From Eubacteriales bacterium (GTDB lineage: Bacteria > Bacillota > Clostridia > Christensenellales > CAG-138): a DNA stretch of 7,172 bases. The notes under the pieces are model-generated. The model had not been told where the DNA came from. It was given only the letters and a program-made list of their open reading frames with translations, and did no database searches. Shown here in pieces: positions 1 through 5,703 of the stretch. Where the stretch lies: NCBI GenBank assembly GCA_030695285.1, contig JAUYTF010000073.1:1-7172 (forward strand), written 5' to 3'. The position numbers and the translations under genes are program-made. Numbering within the stretch: the first letter of the stretch is position 1; every line of letters starts with the position of its first letter.

Positions 1-280
1 AGACGACATACCGCACGATGCGCAACCTCTTTGCGTTGGCGGGTTTCGGGTTCACTGTCTGCGCTACCTCCGCAACTCCGCCAGCAGGGCAAAGCCAGCC
101 GCACCACGCGCGGCCAAAGAACAGGCCAGAGAGGAACAGAAGAAGAAACAGAATCGCGCTGCCGGAGAGCACGCCTGCGAACGCTCCGTCGATGGAGACA
201 TACGGTGAGAAGAAGTTCAGCGTAACAGGGAAGAGAAACAGAGAGACATACAGTAGAATCCTGCGGATTTTTTGACGCAT
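1..280 (-). CDS. Membrane 4Fe-4S binding protein (NapH/YccM/CcoG-like polyferredoxin), N-terminal part
   Basis: Only the first 93 codons are in the window; the gene runs off the left edge. The start is ATG at 280-278, with AAGGAG about ten bases upstream. The visible protein has a basic N-terminus, a first hydrophobic segment (about residues 8-24), a second (about 33-56), and then the motif GRAWCGWLCPAGG, with cysteines 60 and 64. Hydrophobic helices followed by an RxWCGWxCPxG motif are characteristic of membrane-bound ferredoxin-like proteins that pass electrons across or along the membrane, as in the NapH, YccM and CcoG/RdxA relatives. Which partner it serves cannot be told, because the remaining helices and the C-terminal ferredoxin cysteines lie outside. 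It begins 40 bases after the PadR gene stop with no terminator between, so it is probably the second gene of that operon and under the same PadR-type control (inference). Confidence 0.8.
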   Translation of the reverse strand, partial: MRQKIRRILLYVSLFLFPVTLNFFSPYVSIDGAFAGVLSGSAILFLLLFLSGLFFGRAWCGWLCPAGGVAEVAQTVNPKPANAKRLRIVRYVV

Positions 281-305
281 ATGGGGTTTGCTCCTTTTTA
301 ATTCA

Positions 306-317
306 GCCCGCGCGGGC
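306..317. repeat. GC-rich 12-base palindrome between padR and the polyferredoxin gene
   Basis: GCCCGCGCGGGC is a perfect palindrome in the 40-base gap between the PadR stop and the next start. On the minus strand no T-run follows; the sequence goes directly into an A-rich Shine-Dalgarno region. It is therefore not a convincing terminator. It could be an mRNA-stabilising or processing element, or chance in GC-rich DNA. Confidence 0.35.
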
Positions 318-320
318 GGT

Positions 321-893
321 TTAATGATCCAGCTCGATTTTGCCCTTTGGGGCGTTTCGTTTGTGTTCAAAATAGTCCTGCGTTTCGCGGCACCAGTCGA
401 GATAGGCGCGGTTTACTTTCTGCCCGAAGTCGATCACGCGCAGGATGTCCCGATGGTTCTCGTCCTCGTCGGGTATGCGTTCCAACTCCGCCTGAAAAAG
501 ATTCAAAATGTGCAGCTGCTTTGCGTGGCTCTCCTCAAAGGCGGTCAAGTGAGATAGCATCGCGTCCGGCGCGGCATAGCCCGAGAAATACGTCTTGAGC
601 AAAATCTCCAGCCGCAGGGATTCCTTCTCCACCGGCTGACCCAGCCACGCGACGAGCGCATCTTTTCCCGACTGGGTGATTTGATACGTCCTTGCCGCGT
701 GCCCGCCTTCGCCCGCGCCAGCGCACTCCTCGACGAGCCCCGCAATTGCAAGCGACTTGAGCGCGGGAAAAATCTGCCCGAAGCTCTCGCTCCAAAAAAA
801 CTTGAAGCGGATATCGACGATCTTCTTGATCTGATAGCCGCTGAGCGGACACTCCGCGAGTAAGCCTAATATCACATAATCTGTCTGCCGCAC
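321..893 (-). CDS. PadR-family transcriptional regulator
   Basis: The protein has 190 residues if it starts at GTG 893-891. That start sits nine bases after AAAGGA; an in-frame ATG at 935 is less likely because it lies inside the -10/operator region and has no ribosome binding site. The N-terminal 85 residues look like a PadR winged helix: a DYVILGLLAECPLSGYQIKK-type helix 1 to helix 2 segment, then SFGQIFPALKSLAIAGLVEE (recognition helix and wing), then RTYQITQSGKDAL. The rest, rich in charged helix including FEESHAKQLHILNLFQAEL, is the Vir-type C-terminal dimerisation domain, giving a PadR subfamily 2-like layout of usual length. PadR proteins are usually repressors of a linked gene and of themselves, released by a small ligand or redox signal. 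The membrane ferredoxin gene 40 bases downstream is the obvious target. The ligand is unknown. Confidence 0.9.
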   Translation of the reverse strand: MRQTDYVILGLLAECPLSGYQIKKIVDIRFKFFWSESFGQIFPALKSLAIAGLVEECAGAGEGGHAARTYQITQSGKDALVAWLGQPVEKESLRLEILLKTYFSGYAAPDAMLSHLTAFEESHAKQLHILNLFQAELERIPDEDENHRDILRVIDFGQKVNRAYLDWCRETQDYFEHKRNAPKGKIELDH

Positions 894-907
894 AATCACA
901 CATCCTT

Positions 908-924
908 TATATCTGTTAGATATA
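908..924. promoter_or_regulatory. Operator 1: inverted repeat TATATC-N5-GATATA
   Basis: The sequence TATATCTGTTAGATATA is a perfect 7-base inverted repeat around a 3-base centre. It lies immediately downstream of the -10 box and upstream of the ribosome binding site of the PadR gene, where a bound repressor would block transcription. The same half-sites and spacing recur at 961-979. Confidence 0.65.
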
Positions 925-951
925 TTATAGCCCAATCAGATGAAAAATCAA
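924..951 (-). promoter_or_regulatory. Sigma-70-type promoter of the padR-polyferredoxin operon
   Basis: Read on the minus strand, TTGATT (951-946) is followed by 16 bases and a perfect TATAAT (929-924). The start of transcription would be near 917, within operator 1, leaving a short leader before the GTG at 893. The promoter lies between two identical-type inverted repeats. Confidence 0.75.
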
Positions 952-960
952 GACCATTCG

Positions 961-979
961 ATATATCTTTTTGATATAT
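961..979. promoter_or_regulatory. Operator 2: inverted repeat TATATC-N5-GATATA
   Basis: ATATATCTTTTTGATATAT is a perfect 7-base inverted repeat with a 5-base spacer, just upstream of the -35 box of the padR promoter. Its core matches operator 1 in both half-sites and in spacing. The two centres are 54 bases apart, close to five helical turns, so two bound dimers could lie on the same face and bridge the promoter (inference). Confidence 0.65.
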
Positions 980-991
980 TTTGTTTATCGC

Positions 992-1014
992 AAAAAAAGC
1001 CGCCCGAAGGCGGC
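992..1014 (-). terminator. Rho-independent terminator of the flavoprotein gene
   Basis: On the minus strand GCCGCC-TTCG-GGCGGC is followed by seven T residues: a perfect 6-bp GC stem with the very stable UUCG tetraloop. It lies about 50 bases past the stop codon at 1062. It is not bidirectional, since no T-run follows on the plus strand. Confidence 0.95.
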
Positions 1015-1061
1015 AGTATCGCGCGTTTCGCAGCGCAAAGCGTATCGCAGTGAGTTACTCT

Positions 1062-2384
1062 TTATTTCGCAGCGTTCGCGGCGACGGCAACCGCGTCCCA
1101 CACGCCGGCAAACGGCGGCGCATAGCCAAAGTCCGCAAAGCCCAGTTCCTCCGTGGTCATGCCTTGGTCGATGGCGATAGCGATAGGGTCGATTCTCAGC
1201 GCAGTCTCACGCGCGCCCATCATCTGCGCGCCGAGTAAAACACGGTCGCTCGCGCGATAGCACAGCTTGATCTCAATATCGCAGGCGTTCGGGAGATAAT
1301 GCGGATGCGAATGCGTGCGCACAAGCACGCTTTTCGCGTCGATTCCCGCCGCCTTCGCCTCGGCTTCCGTTAAGCCTGTCCTCGCAAACTCAAGCCCCAT
1401 GACCCGCAGCATAGCTGTGCCAAGCGCGCGGGTATAGGACACGGGCTTGCCCAGAAGAACGTCCCCCGCGAGCCGCCCCTGTTTATTGGCGTAGGTGCCA
1501 AGCGGTATGTAGACGGGCTTTTGCAGCAGCCCGTGCCAAACGCTGGCGCAGTCCCCCGCGGCGAACACATCCGGCTCGCTCGTCAGCATGCTGCCATTCG
1601 TCTCGATTGCGCCGTTTGGGAGCTTTTTTAGCCCCGCCGCAAACGCGGTATTCGGTACGACGCCGATGGAGACGATCACCACATCCGCGCTGTATGGCCC
1701 GCGATCCGTGACCACGCCCTCCACATGCTCCCCGCCGGAAAACGCCGAGACGCGTTCGCTGAGGTGTACCTCTACGCCGTGCTTCTCCAGCTCGCCTTTC
1801 GCCGCGCGGGCAAACTCCTCGTCAAACCCGGGCAAAAGCTGCCCCGTCGCCTCGATGATGCGCAGACACTTCACCTTTTGCAGGAGGCAAGCCTCCGCCA
1901 ACTCAAGCCCGATCGCGCCGCCGCCGATGATGACCACTTTGCCGCGTTTGTGCTCAATGGCCTTGCGCAGATTCTCCGCGTCCTTCGGTGTTTTGAGCGT
2001 GAAAATGTTCCGTTTCTGTGCACCGGGCACCGTGAGCAGCCGCGCGCGCGCGCCGCTTGCGATCAAGAGCCGGTCGTAGGTTTCGGCGAACGCTTTGCCC
2101 GCGTCGGTCGTCCCGAGTACGGTCTTTTGCGCGAAGTCTATGCGCTCTGCCGTATGGCCCGTGCGCATGACGATGCCGTTTCTCTCAAAATCGGCAACGG
2201 AGCGCACGCGCACAAGATCGAGGTTGTCGTTGATCCCTGCGACGTAAAACGGCAGGCCGCACGCGCCATAGGACACCTCGCGCGTCATCTCCAGCACGAT
2301 GACCTCGCTTTCCGCATGCCTGCGCCGGATGCGCGAAGCCGCGCTCATTCCGGCCGCGTTTGCGCCGATGACGACGATTTTCAT
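1062..2384 (-). CDS. CoA-disulfide reductase / NADH oxidase-type FAD flavoprotein
   Basis: The 440-residue protein has the usual length and layout of this family. An N-terminal FAD-binding Rossmann fold begins with VVIGANAAGMSAASRIRR. The single redox cysteine Cys42 lies in SYGACGLPFYVAG, the cysteine that forms a mixed disulfide with CoA (CoADR) or a sulfenic acid (Nox/Npr). The NAD-binding motif GGGAIGLELAEA (about 154-165) is followed by Glu178 at the end of the second strand, favouring NADH over NADPH. DVFAAGDCA (272-280) is the second FAD motif, and a C-terminal dimerisation domain ends in YAPPFAGVWDA. Tyr363 and Tyr421 are 58 residues apart, the same separation as the CoA-reducing tyrosines Tyr361 and Tyr419 of Staphylococcus aureus CoADR, which favours CoA-disulfide reductase over a pure oxidase. 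The start is ATG 2384, nine bases after AGGAGG. It lies downstream of hcp on the same strand but behind a terminator, so it is probably its own unit. It may maintain thiols or oxidise NADH under oxygen or NO exposure. Confidence 0.88.
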   Translation of the reverse strand: MKIVVIGANAAGMSAASRIRRRHAESEVIVLEMTREVSYGACGLPFYVAGINDNLDLVRVRSVADFERNGIVMRTGHTAERIDFAQKTVLGTTDAGKAFAETYDRLLIASGARARLLTVPGAQKRNIFTLKTPKDAENLRKAIEHKRGKVVIIGGGAIGLELAEACLLQKVKCLRIIEATGQLLPGFDEEFARAAKGELEKHGVEVHLSERVSAFSGGEHVEGVVTDRGPYSADVVIVSIGVVPNTAFAAGLKKLPNGAIETNGSMLTSEPDVFAAGDCASVWHGLLQKPVYIPLGTYANKQGRLAGDVLLGKPVSYTRALGTAMLRVMGLEFARTGLTEAEAKAAGIDAKSVLVRTHSHPHYLPNACDIEIKLCYRASDRVLLGAQMMGARETALRIDPIAIAIDQGMTTEELGFADFGYAPPFAGVWDAVAVAANAAK

Positions 2385-2419
2385 GCTTGCATCCCTCCTG
2401 CTTTCGCGCGTTTTCTTTC

Positions 2420-2447
2420 ATCGTACCACGGAACGCAAAAATAGCAA
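2420..2447 (-). promoter_or_regulatory. Weak candidate promoter of the flavoprotein gene
   Basis: On the minus strand TTGCTA (2447-2442), 16 bases, then TACGAT (2425-2420); each box matches four of six consensus positions. It overlaps the T-tail of the hcp terminator, a compact arrangement, and is the best pair I see in the 107-base gap. The flavoprotein could instead depend on read-through from hcp. Confidence 0.3.
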
Positions 2448-2473
2448 ACGGCTCCGGCAAAATTCCGGAGCCG
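2437..2473 (-). terminator. Rho-independent terminator of hcp
   Basis: On the minus strand CGGCTCCGG and CCGGAGCCG form a perfect 9-bp stem around a 7-base loop (AATTTTG), followed by TTTGCTATTTTT. The interrupted T-tail may allow some read-through into the flavoprotein gene. It begins about 20 bases after the hcp stop codon. Confidence 0.85.
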
Positions 2474-2491
2474 CAAGCTTACGCGCAAATG

Positions 2492-4114
2492 CTAGTTCAT
2501 AAACAGCGCGATGTCGTCATCCGCCGAACCGATGCCCGCGATGCCGAAAGAATCGACCAGCACCTTTGCCACATTTGGCGAGAGGAAGCCCGGCAGCGTC
2601 GGACCAAGGTGGATGTTTTTCACGCCCAGCGAGAGGAGAGCTAGCAGCACGATAACCGCCTTTTGCTCATACCACGCGATGTTGAACACCAGCGGCAGCT
2701 CGTTGACCGAGGTGAGCTTAAACGCCTCCGCGAGCTTCTGCGCGATGACCACGAGCGAATAGCTGTCGTTGCACTGCCCCGCGTCCAGCACGCGCGGAAT
2801 GCCGCCGATGTCGCCAAGCCCCAGCTTGTTGTAGCGAAATTTTGCGCAGCCCGCGGTGAGGATGACGGTGTCTTTGGGCAGCTTTTCGGCAAACTCGGTG
2901 TAGTATTCGCGGTTTTTCATCCGCCCGTCACAGCCCGCCATGACGAAAAACTTCTTGATTGCCCCGCTCTTGACCGCGTCGATCACCTTATCCGCGAGCG
3001 CTATCACCTGCGCGTGCGCAAAGCCGTTGACGATTTCGCCGCGCTCGATCTCCACCGGAGACGGCAGGGTCTTTGCCAGCGCGATGACTGCGGAAAAGTC
3101 CTTTTTGCCGTTCGCGTCGGGATTGATGTGCTTGCAGCCGGGGAAGCCAGCCGCGCCTGTGGTGAAGATACGCGCGCGGATCTCCTCGCTCTTGGGCGGC
3201 ACGATGCAGTTGGTGGTAAACAGAATCGAGCCCTTGAAGGTTTCAAACTCGGTGAGCTGTTTCCACCAGGAGTTGCCGTAGTTGCCGACGAAGTTGTCGT
3301 ATTGCTTAAACGCGGGGTACGCATGCGCGGGCAGCATCTCGCCGTGGGTGTAAACATCTACGCCCGTGCCGCGCGTCTGCTCGAGTAGCTGCTCGAGGTC
3401 GACCAGATCGTGTCCGGAGACGAGAATCGCGGGGTTACTTCGCACGCCGATGTTGACCTTCGTGATCTCAGGCGTACCATAGCGCGCGGTGTTCGCCGCA
3501 TCCAGCAGCGCCATGGTCTTCACACCGTATGCGCCCGTCTTGAGCACCAGCGCTGTGAGCGCGTCCGCTGTGAGGGTTTCGTCCAGCGTCGCCGCCAGCG
3601 CTTCGTAGACAAACGCCGCGATCTCGTCGTCCTGGCTGCCGAGATTTCTCGCATGCTCGGCGTAAGCCGCAAGCCCCTTGAGACCGTACATCACGAGCTC
3701 GCGCAGGGAGCGGACGTCCTCGTTTTCCGTGGAGAGTACGCCGACCGACTCTGCTTTTTCGAGAATCTGCGCCGATCCGGAGACGGTGAAGTTCGCCGCG
3801 TCGTGGTCACCCACCCAACTGGTGCGAAGGCTGTCCCGAAGCGCCAGCATCTTGGTGATCTGCCGCTCGATGGCGTCCGCGTCGAAGTTCGCGTTGGTGA
3901 TGGTCATAAACAGGCTCGTGAGCATCTCGCCGTTGAGCGCGTCGATCTTTTTTACATCGAGCTTGTCATTGACCACGATATGCGAGATCCCCTTGAGTGT
4001 GTAGAGCAGCACATCCATGCGCTTTGCGACATCCTCCGTCTTTCCGCAGACGCCGCGTACCGTGCAGCCCTTGTTGCCCGCGGTCTCCTGGCACTGATAG
4101 CAAAACATACCCAT
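2492..4114 (-). CDS. hcp: Hybrid cluster protein (Hcp; class I), hydroxylamine/NO reductase
   Basis: The 540-residue protein begins [17 protein letters not shown]. Cys5, Cys8, Cys17 and Cys23 in C-X2-C-X8-C-X5-C spacing bind the N-terminal [4Fe-4S] cluster, the pattern of anaerobe class I proteins such as that of Desulfovibrio, unlike the [2Fe-2S] pattern of enterobacterial class II. All ligands expected for the 4Fe-2S-2O hybrid cluster are present: His235 (SGHDL), Glu259 (THGEM), Cys303 (TTNC), Cys395 (MAGCDGR), Cys423 (TAGCAKF), Cys448 (DAGQCND), and Glu483 and Lys485 (WYEQK). The family is cytoplasmic; it was first assigned as hydroxylamine reductase and later as a high-affinity NO reductase and protein S-nitrosylase in nitrosative stress. 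The start is ATG 4114, nine bases after AGGAGG. The frame stays open upstream to 4282, but that extension is a lysine- and glutamine-rich reading of an A-rich leader and begins without a ribosome binding site. No dedicated Hcr reductase lies beside it; the NADH flavoprotein downstream is a possible electron donor (inference only). Confidence 0.96.
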   Translation of the reverse strand: MGMFCYQCQETAGNKGCTVRGVCGKTEDVAKRMDVLLYTLKGISHIVVNDKLDVKKIDALNGEMLTSLFMTITNANFDADAIERQITKMLALRDSLRTSWVGDHDAANFTVSGSAQILEKAESVGVLSTENEDVRSLRELVMYGLKGLAAYAEHARNLGSQDDEIAAFVYEALAATLDETLTADALTALVLKTGAYGVKTMALLDAANTARYGTPEITKVNIGVRSNPAILVSGHDLVDLEQLLEQTRGTGVDVYTHGEMLPAHAYPAFKQYDNFVGNYGNSWWKQLTEFETFKGSILFTTNCIVPPKSEEIRARIFTTGAAGFPGCKHINPDANGKKDFSAVIALAKTLPSPVEIERGEIVNGFAHAQVIALADKVIDAVKSGAIKKFFVMAGCDGRMKNREYYTEFAEKLPKDTVILTAGCAKFRYNKLGLGDIGGIPRVLDAGQCNDSYSLVVIAQKLAEAFKLTSVNELPLVFNIAWYEQKAVIVLLALLSLGVKNIHLGPTLPGFLSPNVAKVLVDSFGIAGIGSADDDIALFMN

Positions 4115-4325
4115 GCAAAAAATCCTCCTGATCCTGCACGATTGCGCAGTTTCTGTTCTTATTTGTTCAGGGTTAGTATAGTGTTGTTGTTCGCTTTGTT
4201 CCGTTTTTTTTGCAACGCTTTTGTGTTTTTTTCGATTTGATCTTGTTCGAAATGTAGTCGGGATGCGTTGTTTCGCATTCATTGTCTACTATACTATATA
4301 GTACGAGTGTAAATTTCAAATCAAC
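4115..4325 (-). promoter_or_regulatory. hcp upstream region: long leader with candidate promoter and palindrome
   Basis: There is no gene here. On the minus strand TTGAAA (4319-4314) precedes either TATAGT (4298-4293, 15-base spacing) or TAGTAT (4296-4291, 17-base spacing). The perfect palindrome TACTATATAGTA (4292-4303) overlaps the -10 region and is a possible operator. If this promoter is used, the leader is about 170 bases, strongly A-rich in the sense strand. A second -10-like box, TATACT (4180-4175), lies closer to the gene but has no good -35, as expected of an activator-dependent promoter. A rough dyad ATTTCGA-N5-ATCAAAT (near 4234-4252) could be an HcpR/FNR-type site, but the two halves do not match well enough to claim it. 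Confidence 0.4.
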
Positions 4326-4357
4326 AAGGCAACCGTTCGTCTGGAAACAGTTGCCTT
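4326..4357 (-). terminator. Inverted repeat after the LRR gene, possible weak terminator
   Basis: AAGGCAAC (4326-4333) and GTTGCCTT (4350-4357) form a perfect 8-bp stem around a 16-base loop, about 60 bases downstream of the LRR stop. On the minus strand it is followed by GTTGATTTGAAATTT, T-rich but not a clean T-run. It separates the LRR gene from the hcp promoter and probably ends or attenuates LRR transcription. Confidence 0.5.
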
Positions 4358-4417
4358 AATGACACAGTCAATCTATCCGATTCTCGCTTTCGTCACGCAT
4401 CAAACAAAACATTGTGA

Positions 4418-5194
4418 CTAAGGCTGCACCTCGAAGTCCCATTCTTCCAGATCAGCGCGCACTGCCGCAAGCGCGGAATAGTCCGAAATCGGGTTCCCGG
4501 ATAAAAACAGCCGGTTGAGCCCGGTCAGTCCCGCAAGCGGCGTCACGTCCGAAATCTGATTTCCCTCGAGATCGAGATAGATTAGCTTGTCCAGTCCGCC
4601 TAGCGCAGAGACGTCCACGATCTGGTTGTTGCGCAGGGTCAGCGCCTGTAAATTCGTCAACCCCGCCAGCGGCATAAGGTCAAGAGGTTGTTCGCCGTTG
4701 AACACGGTAAGGCTCATCAGGTTGTGCAAGCCGGAAAGCGCGGAGAGATCGTCGATCACCAGACCGCCCATCTGAAGCGACTCGAGCTTGGTCAACCCCG
4801 CAAGCGGAGAAAGATCGACGGGCAGAAGCGAGTCGTTCGCATTTTGCACCGCGTAGCCGAGGCCAAGATAGGTCAGGTTTTTGAAGTGCTGCAGTGCGGA
4901 TAGGTTGTGGATGTATGGCTGATTCTTGTCCACACCCATCTGCGAAAGCTCCAGCTCCGTGACCTGCTCGGCGTTCGCAACCGTGATGTCGCCTTCGGGT
5001 TTGCCGATTGCCTCGCGCACAAGAGCCTCCAGCGCGTCGTCATCGAATACGATCACATCATCGTTCGGCGTTTGCGTGACCGCGCTTGTATTCTGCGCCG
5101 TGTTGTCTGGTCGCACAGGGGCAACGCCTGCGGCGCAGCCCAAGATCCCAAACAGAAGAACAGCCACCGTCAGGCAGCAAAAAACACGTTTCAT
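4418..5194 (-). CDS. Leucine-rich-repeat (internalin-type) lipoprotein
   Basis: The 258-residue protein starts at ATG 5194, ten bases after GGAGG. Residues 1-20 form a lipoprotein signal: basic MKR, a hydrophobic core, and lipobox ILGC with Cys20 as the lipidated residue. A low-complexity linker rich in T, N, Q and P follows (about 21-45). Residues 47-84 (VIVFDDDALEALVREAIG through TELELS) resemble the cap that precedes internalin-like repeats. From about 98 to 245 there are roughly six or seven 22-residue SDS22/internalin-like repeats of the form LxxLxxLxxLxLxxNxIxDxxPLAGL; the clearest are at 178-199, 200-221 and 222-243. The protein is probably anchored on the outer face of the cytoplasmic membrane and binds protein or glycan. 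There is no LPXTG motif or C-terminal membrane segment. It is shorter than true internalins. The binding partner is unknown. It appears monocistronic. Confidence 0.88.
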   Translation of the reverse strand: MKRVFCCLTVAVLLFGILGCAAGVAPVRPDNTAQNTSAVTQTPNDDVIVFDDDALEALVREAIGKPEGDITVANAEQVTELELSQMGVDKNQPYIHNLSALQHFKNLTYLGLGYAVQNANDSLLPVDLSPLAGLTKLESLQMGGLVIDDLSALSGLHNLMSLTVFNGEQPLDLMPLAGLTNLQALTLRNNQIVDVSALGGLDKLIYLDLEGNQISDVTPLAGLTGLNRLFLSGNPISDYSALAAVRADLEEWDFEVQP

Positions 5195-5222
5195 ATGAGA
5201 AAAACCTCCGTCGATACCAAAT

Positions 5223-5239
5223 TCGGCTGTGTGAGCCGA
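5223..5239 (-). repeat. Hairpin in the 5' leader of the LRR gene
   Basis: TCGGCT-GTGTG-AGCCGA is a perfect 6-bp inverted repeat with a 5-base loop. It lies between the LRR promoter and its ribosome binding site, so it would form at the 5' end of the mRNA. It may stabilise the transcript or be an operator. Confidence 0.45.
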
Positions 5240-5258
5240 TTGCATTGCAAACGTTCGT

Positions 5259-5267
5259 ATTATATCA
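5259..5267 (-). promoter_or_regulatory. Extended -10 promoter of the LRR lipoprotein gene
   Basis: On the minus strand TGATATAAT is a perfect -10 box (TATAAT, 5264-5259) with the TGn extension, which compensates for the absence of a recognisable -35. The start of transcription would be near 5252, giving a leader of about 58 bases. Confidence 0.7.
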
Positions 5268-5271
5268 TGGT

Positions 5272-5298
5272 GGTAAGCGAATATCGCTTCCCGTTACC
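5272..5298. promoter_or_regulatory. Nested inverted repeat between divergent promoters, putative operator
   Basis: The inner dyad AAGCGA-ATA-TCGCTT (5275-5289) is perfect. An outer pair GGTAA (5272-5276) and TTACC (5294-5298) adds a second, partly overlapping symmetry. The element covers the -35 position of the LRR promoter and lies just upstream of the candidate promoter of the plus-strand small gene, so one regulator could control both directions (inference). Confidence 0.45.
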
Positions 5299-5302
5299 AA
5301 TC

Positions 5303-5330
5303 GTCACAGGGATTTTGATTTTGCTACAAT
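5303..5330 (+). promoter_or_regulatory. Candidate promoter of the small membrane protein gene
   Basis: GTCACA (5303-5308, four of six matches), 16 bases, then TACAAT (5325-5330, five of six). The start of transcription would be near 5337, some 60 bases before the start codon at 5398. It diverges from the LRR promoter. Confidence 0.4.
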
Positions 5331-5397
5331 CATAGACGCATTTGTGTAATCAAGCGAATTTACTCCAGCTTTCGCGAACCGGGATCGGAGAAAATGC

Positions 5398-5574
5398 ATG
5401 CCAGATGACTTCGGCTATTTCGGAAAAGGCCTCTCCGGGTATACGCACTATATGCAGGCGTTTGACCGCAACAAAGGCGGCGGAAAAAAGCCGGACGGTG
5501 GCAAGGGCGGTTGCCTAACCATTGTGTTGCTGATTCTGCTGCTGACTTGCTTCGGGGCTTTGTTGAAACTCTAG
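5398..5574 (+). CDS. Small glycine-rich membrane protein, 58 residues, unknown function
   Basis: ATG 5398 is preceded by CGGAG with seven bases between; an overlapping ATG at 5394 stops after four codons. The protein opens MPDDFGYFGKGLSGYTHYMQAFDR, has a glycine/lysine linker (GGGKKPDGGKGG, about residues 27-38), and ends in one hydrophobic helix (about 39-56) with two cysteines, CLTIVLLILLLTCFGALL, and a short KL tail. The layout is soluble aromatic head, flexible linker, C-terminal tail anchor. I recall similar short YFGxGxxGYxHYMQxF proteins in Clostridia but know no function for them. It is upstream of the DUF3842 gene with a 129-base gap and no terminator, so read-through is possible. 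Codon use, the ribosome binding site and the coherent protein architecture support a real gene despite its length. Confidence 0.75.
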   Translation: MPDDFGYFGKGLSGYTHYMQAFDRNKGGGKKPDGGKGGCLTIVLLILLLTCFGALLKL

Positions 5575-5653
5575 CCTGTTCCCAGCACATCGCTAAATCC
5601 GCACCGCGTGCCAGCAAATGATGCATCAGCCAATATGCCCGGGCGTCAACCTG

Positions 5654-5662
5654 TGGTAAAAT
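5654..5662 (+). promoter_or_regulatory. Extended -10 promoter candidate for the DUF3842 gene
   Basis: TGGTAAAAT has the TGn extension and a -10 box matching five of six positions (TAAAAT, 5657-5662). No good -35 lies 16-18 bases upstream. The leader would be about 35 bases. A 10-base palindrome TGATGCATCA (5619-5628) lies just upstream of where RNA polymerase would bind. Confidence 0.45.
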
Positions 5663-5703
5663 AGAATCCGCAATATTCCATACGCGACGAAGAGGAGATT
5701 TGT

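Noticed and set aside
18..275. Plus-strand frames at the left edge
   Set aside because: They are antisense to the membrane iron-sulfur gene, whose WCGWLCP motif and paired hydrophobic segments make the minus strand the coding strand.
1725..2444. Long plus-strand open frame opposite the flavoprotein gene (also plus-strand frames at 2663-3388 and 3410-4240 opposite hcp)
   Set aside because: These are antisense shadows in GC-rich codons; they have no family resemblance, and the minus-strand frames carry clear motifs.
4115..4282. 56-residue N-terminal extension of Hcp
   Set aside because: Class I Hcp proteins begin at the M(x)MFCxQCQE motif, ATG 4114 has AGGAGG at ideal spacing, and the upstream reading is low-complexity from A-rich leader DNA without a ribosome binding site.
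5371..5378. TTCGCGAA before the small gene, same 8-mer as the fifth leader dyad at 6460
   Set aside because: An 8-base palindrome in GC-rich DNA can recur by chance, and the flanks are not shared, so a common regulator cannot be argued.
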